NCBI RefSeq assembly: GCF_932526225.1
Contig: NC_064037.1
Span: 10,214,203-10,278,202, forward strand
Origin: Nematostella vectensis
Lineage: Eukaryota > Cnidaria > Anthozoa > Actiniaria > Edwardsiidae
DNA length: 64,000 nucleotides
Direction of reading: 5' to 3'
In this document: positions 10,201 through 20,996 of the stretch, piece by piece
Layout of the letters: each line of letters opens with the position of its first letter
Numbering within the stretch: position 1 is the stretch's first letter
The notes under the pieces: model-generated
Told to the model about the DNA's origin: nothing
The model's input: only the letters and a program-made list of their open reading frames with translations
Databases searched by the model: none
Made by a program: the position numbers and the translations under genes

Positions 10201-12678
10201 GTGTGGCTTCTAGTTGTCCTGATGTTTCAATATCTATAACAAAGTGGTAAGGACACTGAAATTAAACAGAATTTCTGGGATGACTATACATGGATGCAAA
10301 AAGTTTGCAGTTTACACTTGAAGTGAATAAGAAATATGATATTTTTACTGCTAGAGAGGAAAGTGGTGCCTTTTTAAAAGAATATCTTTTTGGATACACA
10401 TCCTTGCATGATGTCAACATTTTTTTATTGATGGAAGAGTGTTTTAGCTTGTCCTTTATCCTAGTTTTCAATACCAGTAAAGAAATGAAACCCCTTTTTA
10501 TGCTACATAGCCAGACTACACCACTTTTGGTATTCAATGTTTACCTTTTACCATGGTATCATCCATACTGTCACCCAGATTGGACCCTTCATCGCCACTT
10601 GCTTTCTCCTGCTCATCATGATCCTCATCAACTCTAACTTCATCATCACCATTTACATTATCGCCATCATCATAATGCTCAGATAAGTGTGAAGTTACAA
10701 GAGATGCAGGCTCATTTTCTATATCAAACCTTTCTTGTTCAGATCCTTGATATTCTAGGTTGTGTTCCCCTTCATCAAGTGCATGTTGGCCTTTTGAGTC
10801 TTCCCCAAGTTCTAACAATTGCCCATTCACTTGTATTCTTGGAGGAGCAGATATATCTAAATCATCAATAACATCATCTGCCTCATCAAACAGGTGATAA
10901 TCACCATCATTATCTTTGTCTTCATCATGGTCTTTATCCTTATCCGGATTATCATCAAAAGATGGTGTGTACCTACAGACATTATCTACTATGTCTGTAT
11001 CACTAATATTGTCATCACTGCTATCAATGTCATCTGCACCAAAACCTATATCAGCTAAAATATCATCATCACTGATGTTTCCATTGGTATCCCTCTCTGC
11101 ATGTAGGGGTTGGCTTTGGACCTGTTTGATATCGTTGGCACATCCAGCATCACCTGATCTTTGCATATCAGATCGATCAACTGTTTTTTCAAAGGTTGGA
11201 CCAATTTTGCTATCAGTGCCATCTTGAGCATATTCACTTGTTGGTAATTGTCCAACAGAAAATTGTTTATGTGGCACAAAAGTAGGTGAATTTACATTTT
11301 CTTGTTGTTGAGGTTCTTTTTCTTGTAGCTTCTTCACTTGCTGCTTTTTAGCCAGATATTTATCAAAGATTGTACCACTTTTTAGTGATGATTCTGAGAA
11401 GCTTGAATTGAGTGAACCAACTCGTATACCCCAATCGATTTCCCTCTTTTTCTGGTCTGATGTGACCAAGTTTGACTGAGTTGAAAATGATCTAGGAAAG
11501 GTTTTATTCAAACTCTCTCCTGAGGTCTGTGATAGGTTGTCATCCTCATTCAAATCTAATGAAACTGGCTTGAAGCGCCTGCGCCTTGATGATGTGTCAC
11601 TAAATTTGGATGCCCTTGCCCCATAGGTAGGGGGAAGTTTTACACCTTCAGATAACCCAAATGAATGTCTTCCAGAGTATGAAGCTTCACTGTTTTTAGC
11701 TTCAGTAATAGAGTCCTTATCAGAGAGAGAGTTATGCCTTGGCAAAGTAATCGGAGGGAAATATTTATTTATTGTTGATGAAGGTGGTGGTGGAGATGGT
11801 TGATGTTGATGTTTTGAAGAAGTAGTCTGTGTTGAGTCATGTTGTTTGGTGGATTTCTCACTTGATTTCTCTAAAGTAGTTCTATTCTTCACGTTTATTT
11901 CAAGTTCTTTGTCGAGTGGAGGCGGGCTTGATGGTAACGGTGGTTTTTCTAGCTCTGATTCTAAATCAGAATCTTCGTAATCACCAATTAGCATATCACC
12001 TATATCTTCTTCTTGGTCCGAGCCGGATTGAATCCCTGGCAAATCCAGACCTAAATCAAATCCACTTTTCCCTTTGTTCTCCTCCCCAGGGGGAGAATGC
12101 TTATTAAAACTCGACATTGCAATCTTCGGAGCTTCCGGAAGACGGCGTTGTGTTGTCAAAACATCACCGAAGTTTGACAAATGTGAGCTTTCCCTGCCGT
12201 CGCTCAGAGATTTTGGTGACCCTTTCGCATTCGTGGGTTGCCTTTCCGGTGACCGTTGAACATCTGAGACATTTATATGGCTGTAATCTAACTCTAGAAG
12301 CCCAGTCCCGTAATCGAACGACTCATCACCGTGAGTATTCGGACTACACGATCGCGACCTTTCCCCGACATTTCGATGCGGCGGACGTCTTCCAGGACTT
12401 TTCGGCCTGTTTTTCGTCAAATGTTCAAGCTTCGAAGTCTTGGGAGATAATAATTCACCCGAATCATTCAACAAACTGACAGAATCGTCAGAGTAATTAA
12501 AGCTAATTGGTGTTATGGTTGAAGTTCTCGAAGTCGTTGAAGAATTAAACGAGTTTTCCACTTCAGCATCGCAATCGCCCAAGTTTTTCGAAGTTTTCCC
12601 TCGAAATCCGAATGCCCCGGGGTCTTTTGCTAACCCAGGCAGAGCAAAACCCCCCTGGAATAAATTCCGTTTTGCCAT
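192..12678 (-). CDS. SAM / double Ras-association domain / coiled-coil protein (14 exons, complete)
   Basis: Exons in transcript order: 12678-10545, 10233-10149, 9441-9354, 8108-7997, 7803-7753, 7295-7191, 6826-6525, 6291-6215, 5891-5602, 5026-4914, 4502-4337, 4080-3963, 2067-1812, 1298-192. All have AG acceptors and GT donors, every junction keeps phase, and the sum is 5004 nt (1667 residues). Order of parts: low-complexity, Ser/Asp/Glu-rich N-terminus (about 1-770), SAM (about 781-847), Ser/Thr-rich linker, a short Lys-rich exon, RA1 (about 1025-1115), RA2 (about 1119-1205), Pro-rich stretch, coiled coil (about 1325-1665). SAM domains mediate oligomerisation and RA domains bind GTP-loaded Ras/Rap-type GTPases, so a scaffold or effector role is inferred. 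I do not recognise an orthologue. The least certain junctions are exon 8 (lysine-rich) and the first-exon donor, where GTAAAA 8 nt upstream is an alternative. The stop is at 192-194; the 3' UTR probably runs toward or past the left edge. Confidence 0.85.
1410..1433. repeat. Poly-C tract in the last intron of the SAM/RA gene
   Basis: A run of about 23 C followed by pyrimidine-rich sequence. On the sense (minus) strand it is a G run. A second C-rich stretch (CCCCCACCCCACCCCCCACCC) lies at about 1518-1540. Confidence 0.8.
2447..3764. mobile_element. Nested inverted-repeat (MITE-like) element in an intron
   Basis: The left flank 2447-2520 is an inverted copy of 3690-3764: both contain GCATAAATACAGTG followed by AAGCCTCG in matching orientation. 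Inside, the near-palindrome CCTGAGTATCAGGC at 2590-2603 is mirrored by GCCTGATACTCAGG at 3626-3639, and a further copy starts at about 3299. The arrangement suggests a 340-bp unit (3299-3639) within or next to a 1.05-1.3-kb foldback element. No transposase is encoded. Exact ends and target duplication were not resolved. Confidence 0.65.
3963..4502 (-). other. Second Ras-association domain (exons 4502-4337 and 4080-3963)
   Basis: The first exon carries the classic RA core: Y-R-S-I-G-V-S-S-R-T followed by Q-D-V-M-P-L-I-I-R-K-Y, then L-P-G-T-P-A-D-Y-Q-L-M-E-V. The second exon supplies V-C-P-L-K-L-Q-K-A-W and F-R-L-V-R, the closing strand. This copy is closer to the consensus than the first RA domain. 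Twin RA domains in one protein occur in, for example, afadin and PLC-epsilon, but the combination with SAM here does not match either. Confidence 0.85.
4501..4595. repeat. Short tandem repeat (about 36 bp, 2.5 copies) containing a splice acceptor
   Basis: Copies start at 4501, 4538 and 4574, each with ATCTAGAAA followed by TTGAATAAA- or ATGAATAAA-like sequence and then CAAGGTCTCAAATAG. The copy nearest the exon provides the acceptor of the RA2 exon (complement of CTAGAT at 4499-4504). Confidence 0.75.
4603..4768. mobile_element. 166-bp MITE with GGTATA target duplication
   Basis: The left end reads CAGGGTGGATCCAGG and the inverted right end reads CAGGGGCGGATACAGG. Both ends are flanked directly by GGTATA (4597-4602 and 4769-4774), a convincing 6-bp target-site duplication. 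No coding capacity. It sits in the intron between RA1 and RA2. Confidence 0.75.
4914..5891 (-). other. First Ras-association domain (exons 5891-5602 and 5026-4914)
   Basis: The two exons give the RA signature: a first beta strand around G-I-L-R-V-W, the A-Q-V-V-Q-M-V-I-E-K-F helix, Y-Y-L-C-E-V, then L-E-D-K-D-C-P-L-L-L-Q and W-P-D-P-E-K, matching the family's end motif of an acidic residue, (C)PL.LQ and a Trp. The donor at 5602 (GAG|GTAAAG) was chosen over GAA|GTAGGG 19 nt earlier in the transcript because only it joins the next exon in phase and yields the unbroken RA motif. Confidence 0.82.
7191..8108 (-). other. SAM domain, encoded over three exons (8108-7997, 7803-7753, 7295-7191)
   Basis: Joined, the three exons give the SAM pattern: an opening D-W-T-E-E-D followed by W-L-D-F-V-G-L and F-R-E-Q-F, then the N-G-R-T-L turn, L-L-E-E-I-G-I, and a closing helix with R-E-I-V-L-S-E-I. 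Two conserved Trp, the Gly-Leu and the hydrophobic spacing match the family. Intron phases are 1 and 1. The acceptor of the third exon has a weak pyrimidine tract (ending TGCTCATCAG) but is the only one that restores the frame and the SAM helix. Confidence 0.85.
8345..9182. mobile_element. 838-bp foldback element with internal ~130-bp direct repeats
   Basis: The left end CGGGTGATTTTACTG (8345) is mirrored by CAGTAAAATCACCCG ending at 9182. The inverted homology continues inward through the T-rich stretch and the TTTCATTCAATTTCTACGGC segment (8387-8406 against 9121-9140). The centre holds at least three diverged direct repeats, with CATTACTTGA.TCAAGTTTGGTTGATGTG-like blocks at about 8865 and 8995 and related GTCACGTGAT blocks. 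No transposase ORF is present. It lies in the intron upstream of the SAM exons. Confidence 0.7.
10545..12678 (-). other. First exon: long acidic disordered N-terminal region
   Basis: This single 2134-nt exon encodes about 711 residues and starts at the ATG whose complement is 12676-12678. The sequence is dominated by Ser, Asp, Glu, Asn, Pro and Lys with very few Cys and no recognisable fold. It contains Pro runs (residues around 250 and 295) and strongly acidic tracts near the end, such as DDDILADIGFGADDIDSSDD. It looks like an intrinsically disordered tail that could be phosphorylated. No known domain is visible. Confidence 0.8.
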
Positions 12679-14077
12679 GTTAGTGGAGAGTACAATCGTG
12701 TTTTTAGCGCCATTGAGTTTTCAAAAGAAACCCAGCAATGCATTCAACTCATTTAGGATGCACAACTGATCAATTTATAAAGAACGCAGTCGACCGTTTA
12801 TGATGCGCGTGGTCTGGGGCGAGTGGCCATAAGTTTTGCATGTGGTGTATGGGAATGGACATCGTGTGACCGATAACTTTTCTTTTCTCGATAAACTAAA
12901 TTTATTTTCGATGAATCCTGATAAGCAACAGTTTCTGACTTAAGCCATATAATGGGTAGGGGTTTAGGGAGGGACTTTTTTAGGGTCTTAGGGTCTCTTT
13001 TTCACACACAAAAAAAGGTGCGTAACAGGGGTGGATCAAGACTGATTCAAGACCCTGATTTAACCGATTCCAGTGAACCTTTCTAAATCCCAGAAAAATG
13101 TTTTTTGTTGGTTTGAATTTTAGGACGTTTAATAAAAAACATCGATCTGTTCTGTTACCACTACTACTGGGACTTTAAAAGAATTTGTCTCTGGCTAAGG
13201 TGTCCCATCCTTCCTTCAAGAGATCCTAGATACAGGGGGGCACAAGCCCCCCCCCCCCCCCTCCCACTTTTCTGCGCGGATGTTTCTTCAGTATAAACGT
13301 TTTAAACCAACGAGTTTCAAGCGGTACATACAGGCCCGAACCCAGTTTTTTTTTCTGGGGGGGGGGGGGGGGGGGGCGATATCCGTAAAAGTGGACCTAA
13401 TTTTTTTCGGGGGGAGTTCTCTGATAGAAATCTGAATTGCTCAAGATAAGAAGACATTTTTTTATTCGTTTTATCATGACACCCTACTAAGTTTATTTTA
13501 CAATGAATTTCTGATATTTTTATACAATTTTTACCAAGTGCTTTTAAGTATACGAAGGCCATGTTGTAAATACAAGTTGTCATTGGGTCAGAAAATAAGA
13601 AAAAAAGAGAAAGGGTTGAAAAATAGAGTAGCAGGCGTTTATCACGCTCACTCAGTATTTTCAGCTTAGTTGGATTCGCTCGATATTTTTTATCTGGAAA
13701 TTCGCTATGCCATCAATAGTTAGCGAAGATTGCTTGTTTGTTTGCTTTTTCGACATTTTCGTTACCTTCCCCTCACATCATATGCTAAAAATGGTTGGGC
13801 CCTTGAAAACAGACACAAGAACCTTTTAAGAAAGATAGCCAATCAGGAAACGAGAATCAGTTTTGATTGACACGAGCGTTATCACTACCGTAGGAGTGAC
13901 CTCGTGGTCTGGTGCAAAAGTTCGTGTCAAACACATAGTATGTTTCTCGTGTGCTGTTTGTTTTACTTCGTACTTTACTTAGCTGCTTAGTAAATTTTAA
14001 GACCAGCTCCACCACCCAGGTATACAAACCATTATTGAAAAAAAGACCTTACAAATAGATAGCTATGTTTAAACGTC
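12679..14077. other. Intergenic region between the SAM/RA gene start and the oxidase stop
   Basis: About 1.4 kb that holds the promoter of the minus-strand SAM/RA gene and the 3' UTR of the oxidase. I see no convincing TATA box and no AATAAA close behind the oxidase stop. It contains a C run at about 13246-13262 and a G run at about 13358-13377. A CAGGGGTGGATC motif at about 13027, similar to the TIR of the 166-bp MITE, may be a transposon fragment. No gene is supported. Confidence 0.6.
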
Positions 14078-17000
14078 CTACAGCTTGGCTCTATTGTATG
14101 ATGTCCTAGCATGGACCCCTTTGTCTCGCGCTGCAAGGAATTCAAAGACCAAGTCACAGCAGTCTTTGGCACACCCAAAGCAAAGTGACAGCCCTGAACC
14201 TCCATGCCCATAGTTATGGACCACCTGTCAAGTAACAAAAAGACTGAGAACATTAAGGGGGGGTTCAACCCAAGTGGGAGGGGGGGAATTGCCATGCTCA
14301 TTAGTATAAACTACCTGAAAGAGCCTTTTTGCCTTACTATGAAAGGAAGTGTTCATACTGCTTTCTAATGGAAGACAAACGTCATTAGGGAATGAAATAA
14401 TATTTTTTAAAGAAAATGTGGCTACAATTTGTCATAATTTAAATCTTAGAGGTTTAAATAATTTTGCACAAAAGAAATGTGGCTGAATCCTTTTATGGTG
14501 TATCATGTGGTAGGTGTAGCAGATGTCCGCACACCCTTTTGCCAAAAAATGTTGTTTCCATTTTTCCGCACACCCTTTTGCCAAAAAATGTTGTTTCCAT
14601 TTTAATTAACCCTTTTCTATCTCTTTTTCCATCTCTTTTTTTTAAAATCTTTTTATATCTGTGTATCACTTCTCCCCAGCGGACCACAGATATGAGTCTG
14701 CAAAGTTTATGAACCAACTTACGTTAAGCTTTCTCTCTTGACCTGAACCGTCTCTAAAAGTCATGATCTCCTTTTCCAAGCGCACACTCTTTCTCGCAGG
14801 TCTTAGTCCTGCCCAGTTCTTAATAATGTTGGCATTCTAAACCAGACAGATAACACTCTTTTGATTGCCATTAAAGACAAAGTATCTGGTTCCCCCCCAC
14901 CAAAGTATCTGGTTCCCCTCCCCCCCCCCCTCCCCCGCATCAAAGTATCTGGTTCCTCCCACCAAAGTAACTGGTTCCCCTCCCCCCCCCCCCCCCCCCC
15001 CCCCGCACCAAAGTATCTGGTTCCCCAGCACCAAAGTATCTGGTCCCACCCTACCAAAGTATATGGTTATGGTAACATTAAGAAGGCTGTGAAGTTTTAA
15101 AAAAAATTGGGGGGCTTGAAAATGAGCTGTTTCTTACAGAAATGCAAATCTGACTTTCGAGATACAAGCATAACACACCATCTTTTCCATGTTTTCTATT
15201 TTGCAGGAAACATTGTCAGAGGACTCTGTTTGTAAGGGGGTGGAGTCGTCAAGAGAATACAAAAAACATGAGGGACAGCAGAATGGGTGTGGTTAACACA
15301 AATTTTAACCCCAAAGAGATAGGAAAAAGGTGCAGGTGAAGTCTTATATTAGTGGATCAATCTATATCCATGACCATCTCAAGACAACATAAGGGAAAGA
15401 AGACTTAAAAAGAACACTATAAAGACTAGAACTAGTTGTTCATCTCCAGGTGAAGGAGGGAGGGGGGCCAGGGGGCTTGTCTAGAATAGTCCTAAAATCC
15501 TTTTTTTTTGGGGGGGGGGGACCTAACAAGAATCCTTTTTCCTACAAATATGACGCACCTTGAGGCTGGGCACAAACTTGCTAACACCTTCAATGATGTT
15601 GACCGTGTCCTTAAGAGTAGGACTTGTGTTGTAGTTATCTAACTGATCTGTACCTCCAATGACAACAACATCATTCATCCTGCAAAATGATTACGCAGTG
15701 GTTAGATCAAAAGCACATATGGGGCAGTTGTTAGCCAAAAATAAGATGTGGCATCATGGTGGTGCATTTTGCAGTAAATTTTAACAATTTTCAAGTTTTC
15801 GGTGCTTTAACATATTTTCTTCAAGGAGGCATTATTTCTTTTTTTTCTAGCTTTCATGTTCACACTGTATAAAAATTTTGCTGTAGTCATAATTAAGGTT
15901 GTGTTCACACTAGAAACATCATCATTGAGGTCATTTTAGCTTTCTCTACTGTAAAGACAGTCAGGTATAAGTACCGCCAGATCAGCTGTATAGCCACACC
16001 AGCTCAACCCAACATCCATTTCTAGGAATAGTGAGTATTCACTAAGACTCTGGGCCAATCAATTCTCTTAAAGCTTGAATTTTAATGTGACAGCAAACAT
16101 ACTGAAAGTCCATTTGATTGGTTAGATGGTAACCTGACTAAAATTGACATGGATATTGGTTTTCTTGGAATTCATTCTTCTGCTTTATCTTTGAAACAAT
16201 TCTTTAGCAGCTATTACTCACTGTGGGAGTATGTAGGCCACTCTTCCATATTTTTCCCACTCTTGATTGACATAAAGGCAAAACTCCTTTATATTGGGGG
16301 TCTGGACCTGATGACAAAGGAGACATTTGTCTAATCGTTTTTGGGATAAAAGAATGAATAAAAAATATATACAATTTTGAATCTTTTTTTTTTCAAGTTT
16401 TTGTGTAGCAGTACCAACATGTAAAGAGACTAATTGACTAGCTTTATACATACTCTTAGTACTTGACCTCTGATTGGTCGAAGAAGTTCGTCATGGACAA
16501 GCTCTTTGGCCCTCATTCCAGTGCAGTTGACCACCACATCATAGCTACCAGACAGCTGCAATACAATGCAATAGAACAAAAAGAAAATAAACTATGTTTA
16601 AGGTGTGTCTAGGAAGACAACAGCCGACAGGCTATACAATAGATAGGTGGACTTTGTAGTCATGTTGTAATCAGGTAAATAAATAAACACCAGGTTGAAG
16701 TACTATGTTTTACACTTCTGTGAAAACAGGATAGTTTCCACAGCTTTAAGGGTGCTTCAGCGAAGGGATAATGCATGAAATGACAAAAGGCAAAAGTACT
16801 CTGTTTTCAAGCATACCATTTCAACCTTTATTGATTTATTTCCCTTATTATGTCATTTAACAATACAATCACAAAAGACCATTCTTATAAAACAGCCTGT
16901 TACTACATATAAGTACTCTATATACAAGCAAAAAAAGGATAAAAGGATGTAAATTGAATACAAGATAAAATTGTTTGATTCATTCACATATTATTACCTC

Positions 17001-19578
17001 TTGCAATGATTTTACTTTCTTTTGAATAAACACTGCCCCAAGATCCTTTGCCCTGAAGGAAATGTTTTCAAATGCAAGATCTTATGGTGACAAAGACAGA
17101 GCTATTACTAACTAGACATCTTAAATAGGCTATAAATGTAACCCTTTATGAATAAAGATAATTGTATTATATTGTATCGCCATTGGTGATATGATAGTTC
17201 ACTCAGGTGGTTATGTATCGTTTAGTCCTAAAGATGTTTAGTCTAGTTATTACAGCTCACCCTGATTTTAAAGGAATTTCCCTTGCTTTTTTCAGGGACT
17301 GCAGAGCATGTTGAAAAGTGACAGTTTTTTTTAAGTTACCAAATCAACATTGCAACCTTTGTTATTCAATGACAACCTTAACAAGCCCTTGGCCAAGTGA
17401 CCATCAGCCTTAAGAAAAAAAATTCACCAAATCTTCATCAAAAACTTTTAACATACAGGGTTTTCAATAACTTTTGTAGTAGAAGGCTGTGCTTGGGAAG
17501 TAGGCGGCTGGGAATTTGTTGCATAGAATAATGGCTCAAGGTCCATAGATATGTAGGATAGGGCAATGGCCAGTTGATAAAAATAGATCAAATAAAAACA
17601 AAGGAAATGGTACATTTCTTCATGTAAAAACAGAATAGTTATTAAAATATTGTGTTACATCTCTTTTACTTTCCATTAAAAATGACCAATAATACTCGTT
17701 GATTCAAATATGGCAGCAACAAGAATGCTACCATTCTTGTGTGATACAAAGAATATGTTGAAAGTAACAGACAATAAGCTCAAGGAAAAACAATCAAGAA
17801 GAGATGATAGTGACAATAGCATAACATAATTTAGTATTTCATCCAAATCATGCATTATTTGCAAACTTTATTACGAGATCTGAGATCAGTGTTTTAAGTT
17901 GCCAGTGGTGAGCATGGAAGTAGCTGGCGGTTCGCAGCTGGTAGCCGCCTACTGATGAAACCTCTGAACATATGATGTCTATGCCCCCTTTCCCCCCCCC
18001 CCCCCCCCCCCCACTACCTTATCAAAAATTGACTGGGTCGGCTGGGCTAAAGTAATGTTCGAAATCTCTACTTGCCTTTTCATCATCCATGGCATATAGT
18101 ACGCCGCCTGACTGAATATTGTACTGAACGCAAAGCCATCCCTTAATTAAAAAAAAATTAGATTTTAATGTATGTCAATCAATGAAATGGATGAATAGCA
18201 TGAATCATTACAATAATAGTCAAAACATACTTACTTCACTGGCCAGGGGCAAGCTTTTAGCTCCTCTTGCCTTAATCTTCTAAAGCCAAATACTTGGTCT
18301 TTCCAAAATGGTTCCTGGAATAAACCACAACAATTTAATCACATTATTTTTGGATTACATATACAACATCTTTGAAAATGACTGTCAAAAATGTTTGCCA
18401 ACACCCTCCCCCTCCCTCCTAGTAAAGTTAGCATTTTACATAAGACAAAGGTAAAGAAAATATACCCTTATGTAAGTACAGTGCTACCCCTAAGTGGCCA
18501 TGATCCCTTTTAAAGCACCTAAAGAATTTAATTCAAATTTTGTATGTATTTGTAGGGACCAGCTGCACCTTTTCTTCAGTAATAATTTTCTTCCATGGGC
18601 AATTGGTAAAACCAGAGTACTCCTCCCAATTCTCTCAAACAAAAACACATTTTGAGAAAAATAATATCTGTCAACACAGGCTTATGTGCCCAGGGGCAGT
18701 AGTCTTCTGCACAAGCGTGCTTTGTGTCTGTCACGGAACGCTCCCAACAACAAAAAAGAATGGCTGCGCAGGAGACTACAGTTATAGGCATCGTATTAAA
18801 AAAAAGATTGCTTTTGACGTCCCTTCAATAAGATATGACCCACTTTTTGGCAGCTGAGGGGGGGACAACCACACCCAGCATACCCCCTATGTACGTCACT
18901 GTAACATTACCTCTTTAGGGGTGTCAAAATAAAAGCAACCAGAAATTTTGAATATGCCAAGTTCTGGTGCCATTTCAGTTTGAAGAAGTTGGTGGAATCG
19001 ATCTATAGTTTCCCCAAACCATTTTCTGTAAAAGGCATAAATCAGGAAAGCACAGATCAAGATCTTATAGGCTGACATCAACAAATAACAAGACCAAACC
19101 AATAACAATCAAGATAGGATACATATGTTGTCCCTGTTTTATATATTATTGCGTATAGCGATAATAATAATTCGATGCCATGATCACTGACGTATCCTAT
19201 CGATATTGTCTTTAAAATCAAGCTTACTAAATAAATCAACATTTTTTTACCAAATCCAAAAATTATCTAGGATCGCAATGTGTAAGCAATACTTGTAACA
19301 CTAATAGGTATTTCGCGGTATATTTACGCTTTCCCCAGCACGGGATTACTATACTTATTATTTATAAAGAAAACGAACCTTTGCAAGCTCTCCGGTGTAT
19401 CCCACAATACAAAAGGCAATAAAATGCCCGCTGCACCATCTGTCGTATTATCTGGACTGAAGCTATCAGAAATGATAGTTACACGTACACAAGGGTCTCT
19501 TTCTAAGATGCTGAGAGCGGCGGTGATGCCGATACATCCACAGCCAACGACGGCTACTGATCTTGCACTGGCCGCCAT
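14078..19578 (-). CDS. D-aspartate oxidase / D-amino-acid oxidase family enzyme, peroxisomal (10 exons, complete)
   Basis: Exons: 19578-19379, 19025-18911, 18314-18235, 18141-18076, 17052-16998, 16555-16454, 16307-16222, 15679-15559, 14836-14723, 14224-14078; 1086 nt, 361 residues, against about 340-350 for the family. FAD-dependent enzymes of this family oxidise D-amino acids to 2-oxo acids, ammonia and H2O2. Visible motifs: N-terminal nucleotide-binding V-V-G-C-G-C-I-G (residues about 9-16), D-V-V-V-N-C-T-G, P-I-R-G-Q-V, the W-A-G-L-R-P segment holding the substrate-carboxylate Arg region, and the FAD-binding H-N-Y-G-H-G-G-S-G near the C-terminus. The last three residues are Ala-Lys-Leu, a PTS1 peroxisome signal. 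V-V-N-C-T-G, G-L-R-P and the overall pattern look slightly closer to D-aspartate oxidase than to DAO, but I cannot settle substrate from sequence. The intron after exon 4 uses a GC donor. Start chosen as the only Met before the Rossmann motif. Confidence 0.9.
14519..14600. repeat. Two-copy direct repeat (about 36 bp)
   Basis: CCGCACACCCTTTTGCCAAA followed by AAATGTTGTTTCCATTTT occurs twice back to back, at about 14528 and 14567, in the last intron of the oxidase gene. Confidence 0.8.
14872..15068. repeat. Seven diverged copies of CAAAGTATCTGGTTCC separated by C runs
   Basis: The motif ACCAAAGTATCTGGTTCC recurs about seven times between C tracts of up to about 28 bases, 35-230 bp upstream of the acceptor of oxidase exon 9. 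On the sense (minus) strand these are G runs. Confidence 0.8.
17990..18012. repeat. Poly-C tract in oxidase intron 4
   Basis: A run of about 22 C, 64 bp into the GC-AG intron that follows oxidase exon 4. Confidence 0.8.
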
Positions 19579-20549
19579 CTTGTTTATGGCCTCAAGTGGC
19601 CCTCTTGCCTAAACATGCTTTTCGTTGGGAGGGGGGGTTAAGGAGTGGGTAGGTTTGCCTGTGGTGTGTGAGATGCTCCAAAATTGTATAGAGGAAAGGG
19701 CCTTTTCTCCGTGTAAGAAAATGCACGTTTCCTCGATATTTTGCTGGGCTAACTGGGCTACTATTATTAGAATAGCAGAATGCGAAAGTGCGTTCTGTCT
19801 GCTTTTTTTTTACCTACAAACAACGACGTCAAAATGTTCACGAGCGACATCTGGAACTATTTATAAATAGTTAAAACTATCTTTGAACTATCGACATAGG
19901 GCTCTGAGTCAGGCCCGAACCTAGGGAGCGGCAGGGTTGCGCTCTCAATCTCCCATGAGTGATTCTAGCAGGACGTTATTTGCGTGCAACCCGCAACTAT
20001 TTTTACGGCTTCACCATTTTTTAATGTCCATGTTTTACGTTTTGTTGTTGTTGTTGTTAAATCTCGGTCATATTCAGCCCAAGGGGAGGGGGGTTGGGGA
20101 TAGAGGATGGGTTTGCGTGCGATATTACGCCTATGCCACACTGGGAAATAAAGAAATTAAAAAAAAGCGAAAGTAGTTTTTTTTAACAAAATCCTTGCTT
20201 TCTTTGACTTTTTAAATCAGATGGTCAATAAAGTGGGTTTGTCCTTGCATGGGAACTTTAATTGATGTTCATACCTTTCAGAAACACTTGTCTGGCTTCC
20301 AATCCCGAACCACCAATAAAATTACTTTCACTTGTCCGCGCTACACTTGAAACGAGCATAAAATTCGTGTCAAGTGCTCGCTTAGTTGTGTATCTCTAGT
20401 CAGCGTTGCTTGGTTTCAAATGATTGAATATGGAAAAGGACAGACGCGGACGAACACCTTGCAAAGCTGAACCAATAGCATAGCGTCACATAGATGTAGC
20501 TTTGGACTCAAAAGAATTAAAATGGCATATTCACGAGAAAAGAGCTCCT
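19579..20549. other. Divergent intergenic region, oxidase promoter to Kunitz gene 1 promoter
   Basis: About 1 kb between the oxidase start (minus) and the first Kunitz gene (plus), so it should hold both promoters. There is a short TTG microsatellite at about 20043-20057. The remainder shows no repeat or gene that I can support, and no TATA box is evident for the oxidase. Confidence 0.55.
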
Positions 20550-20556
20550 TATAAAA
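20550..20556 (+). promoter_or_regulatory. TATA box of Kunitz gene 1
   Basis: TATAAAA lies 75-81 bp before the ATG at 20631 in an otherwise mixed sequence, a normal distance for a short 5' UTR. Position and match are seen; function is inferred. Confidence 0.6.
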
Positions 20557-20630
20557 ACGCGTACTTATGAGTAAAACACATTAACCAAGCAAGGGAAACG
20601 ACTTGAAGACTTACCTTATCGTTTGACGAG

Positions 20631-20965
20631 ATGCGAGCCGTGTTCTTTTTAGTGGTTCTGTTGGTCCTTTTAGCGGGTGAGTTATCGCATAATTTTCGGC
20701 GTTTATACTTGTTAAAACCTTTTATAAAACTCTCTCGCCCCAAATAAGTCATTTTAGTAGTACTTTTTTGGGCTGAATCAGCTGATTTGCGAATTCCCTT
20801 ACTGTTTTTCTAAAGATAATGAGAATCATTCGCAATCAGTGCTAGTTTCCTGTATATCTGGTTATAGACGAATTTAATCGATGTCGAATTAGGTAATTTG
20901 TTATGATGATTTGCAAATATCCGCTGAGAAAATCGGTTCTTTCTCGGTTTCTCTCACACTTTCCG

Positions 20966-20996
<31 letters not shown>

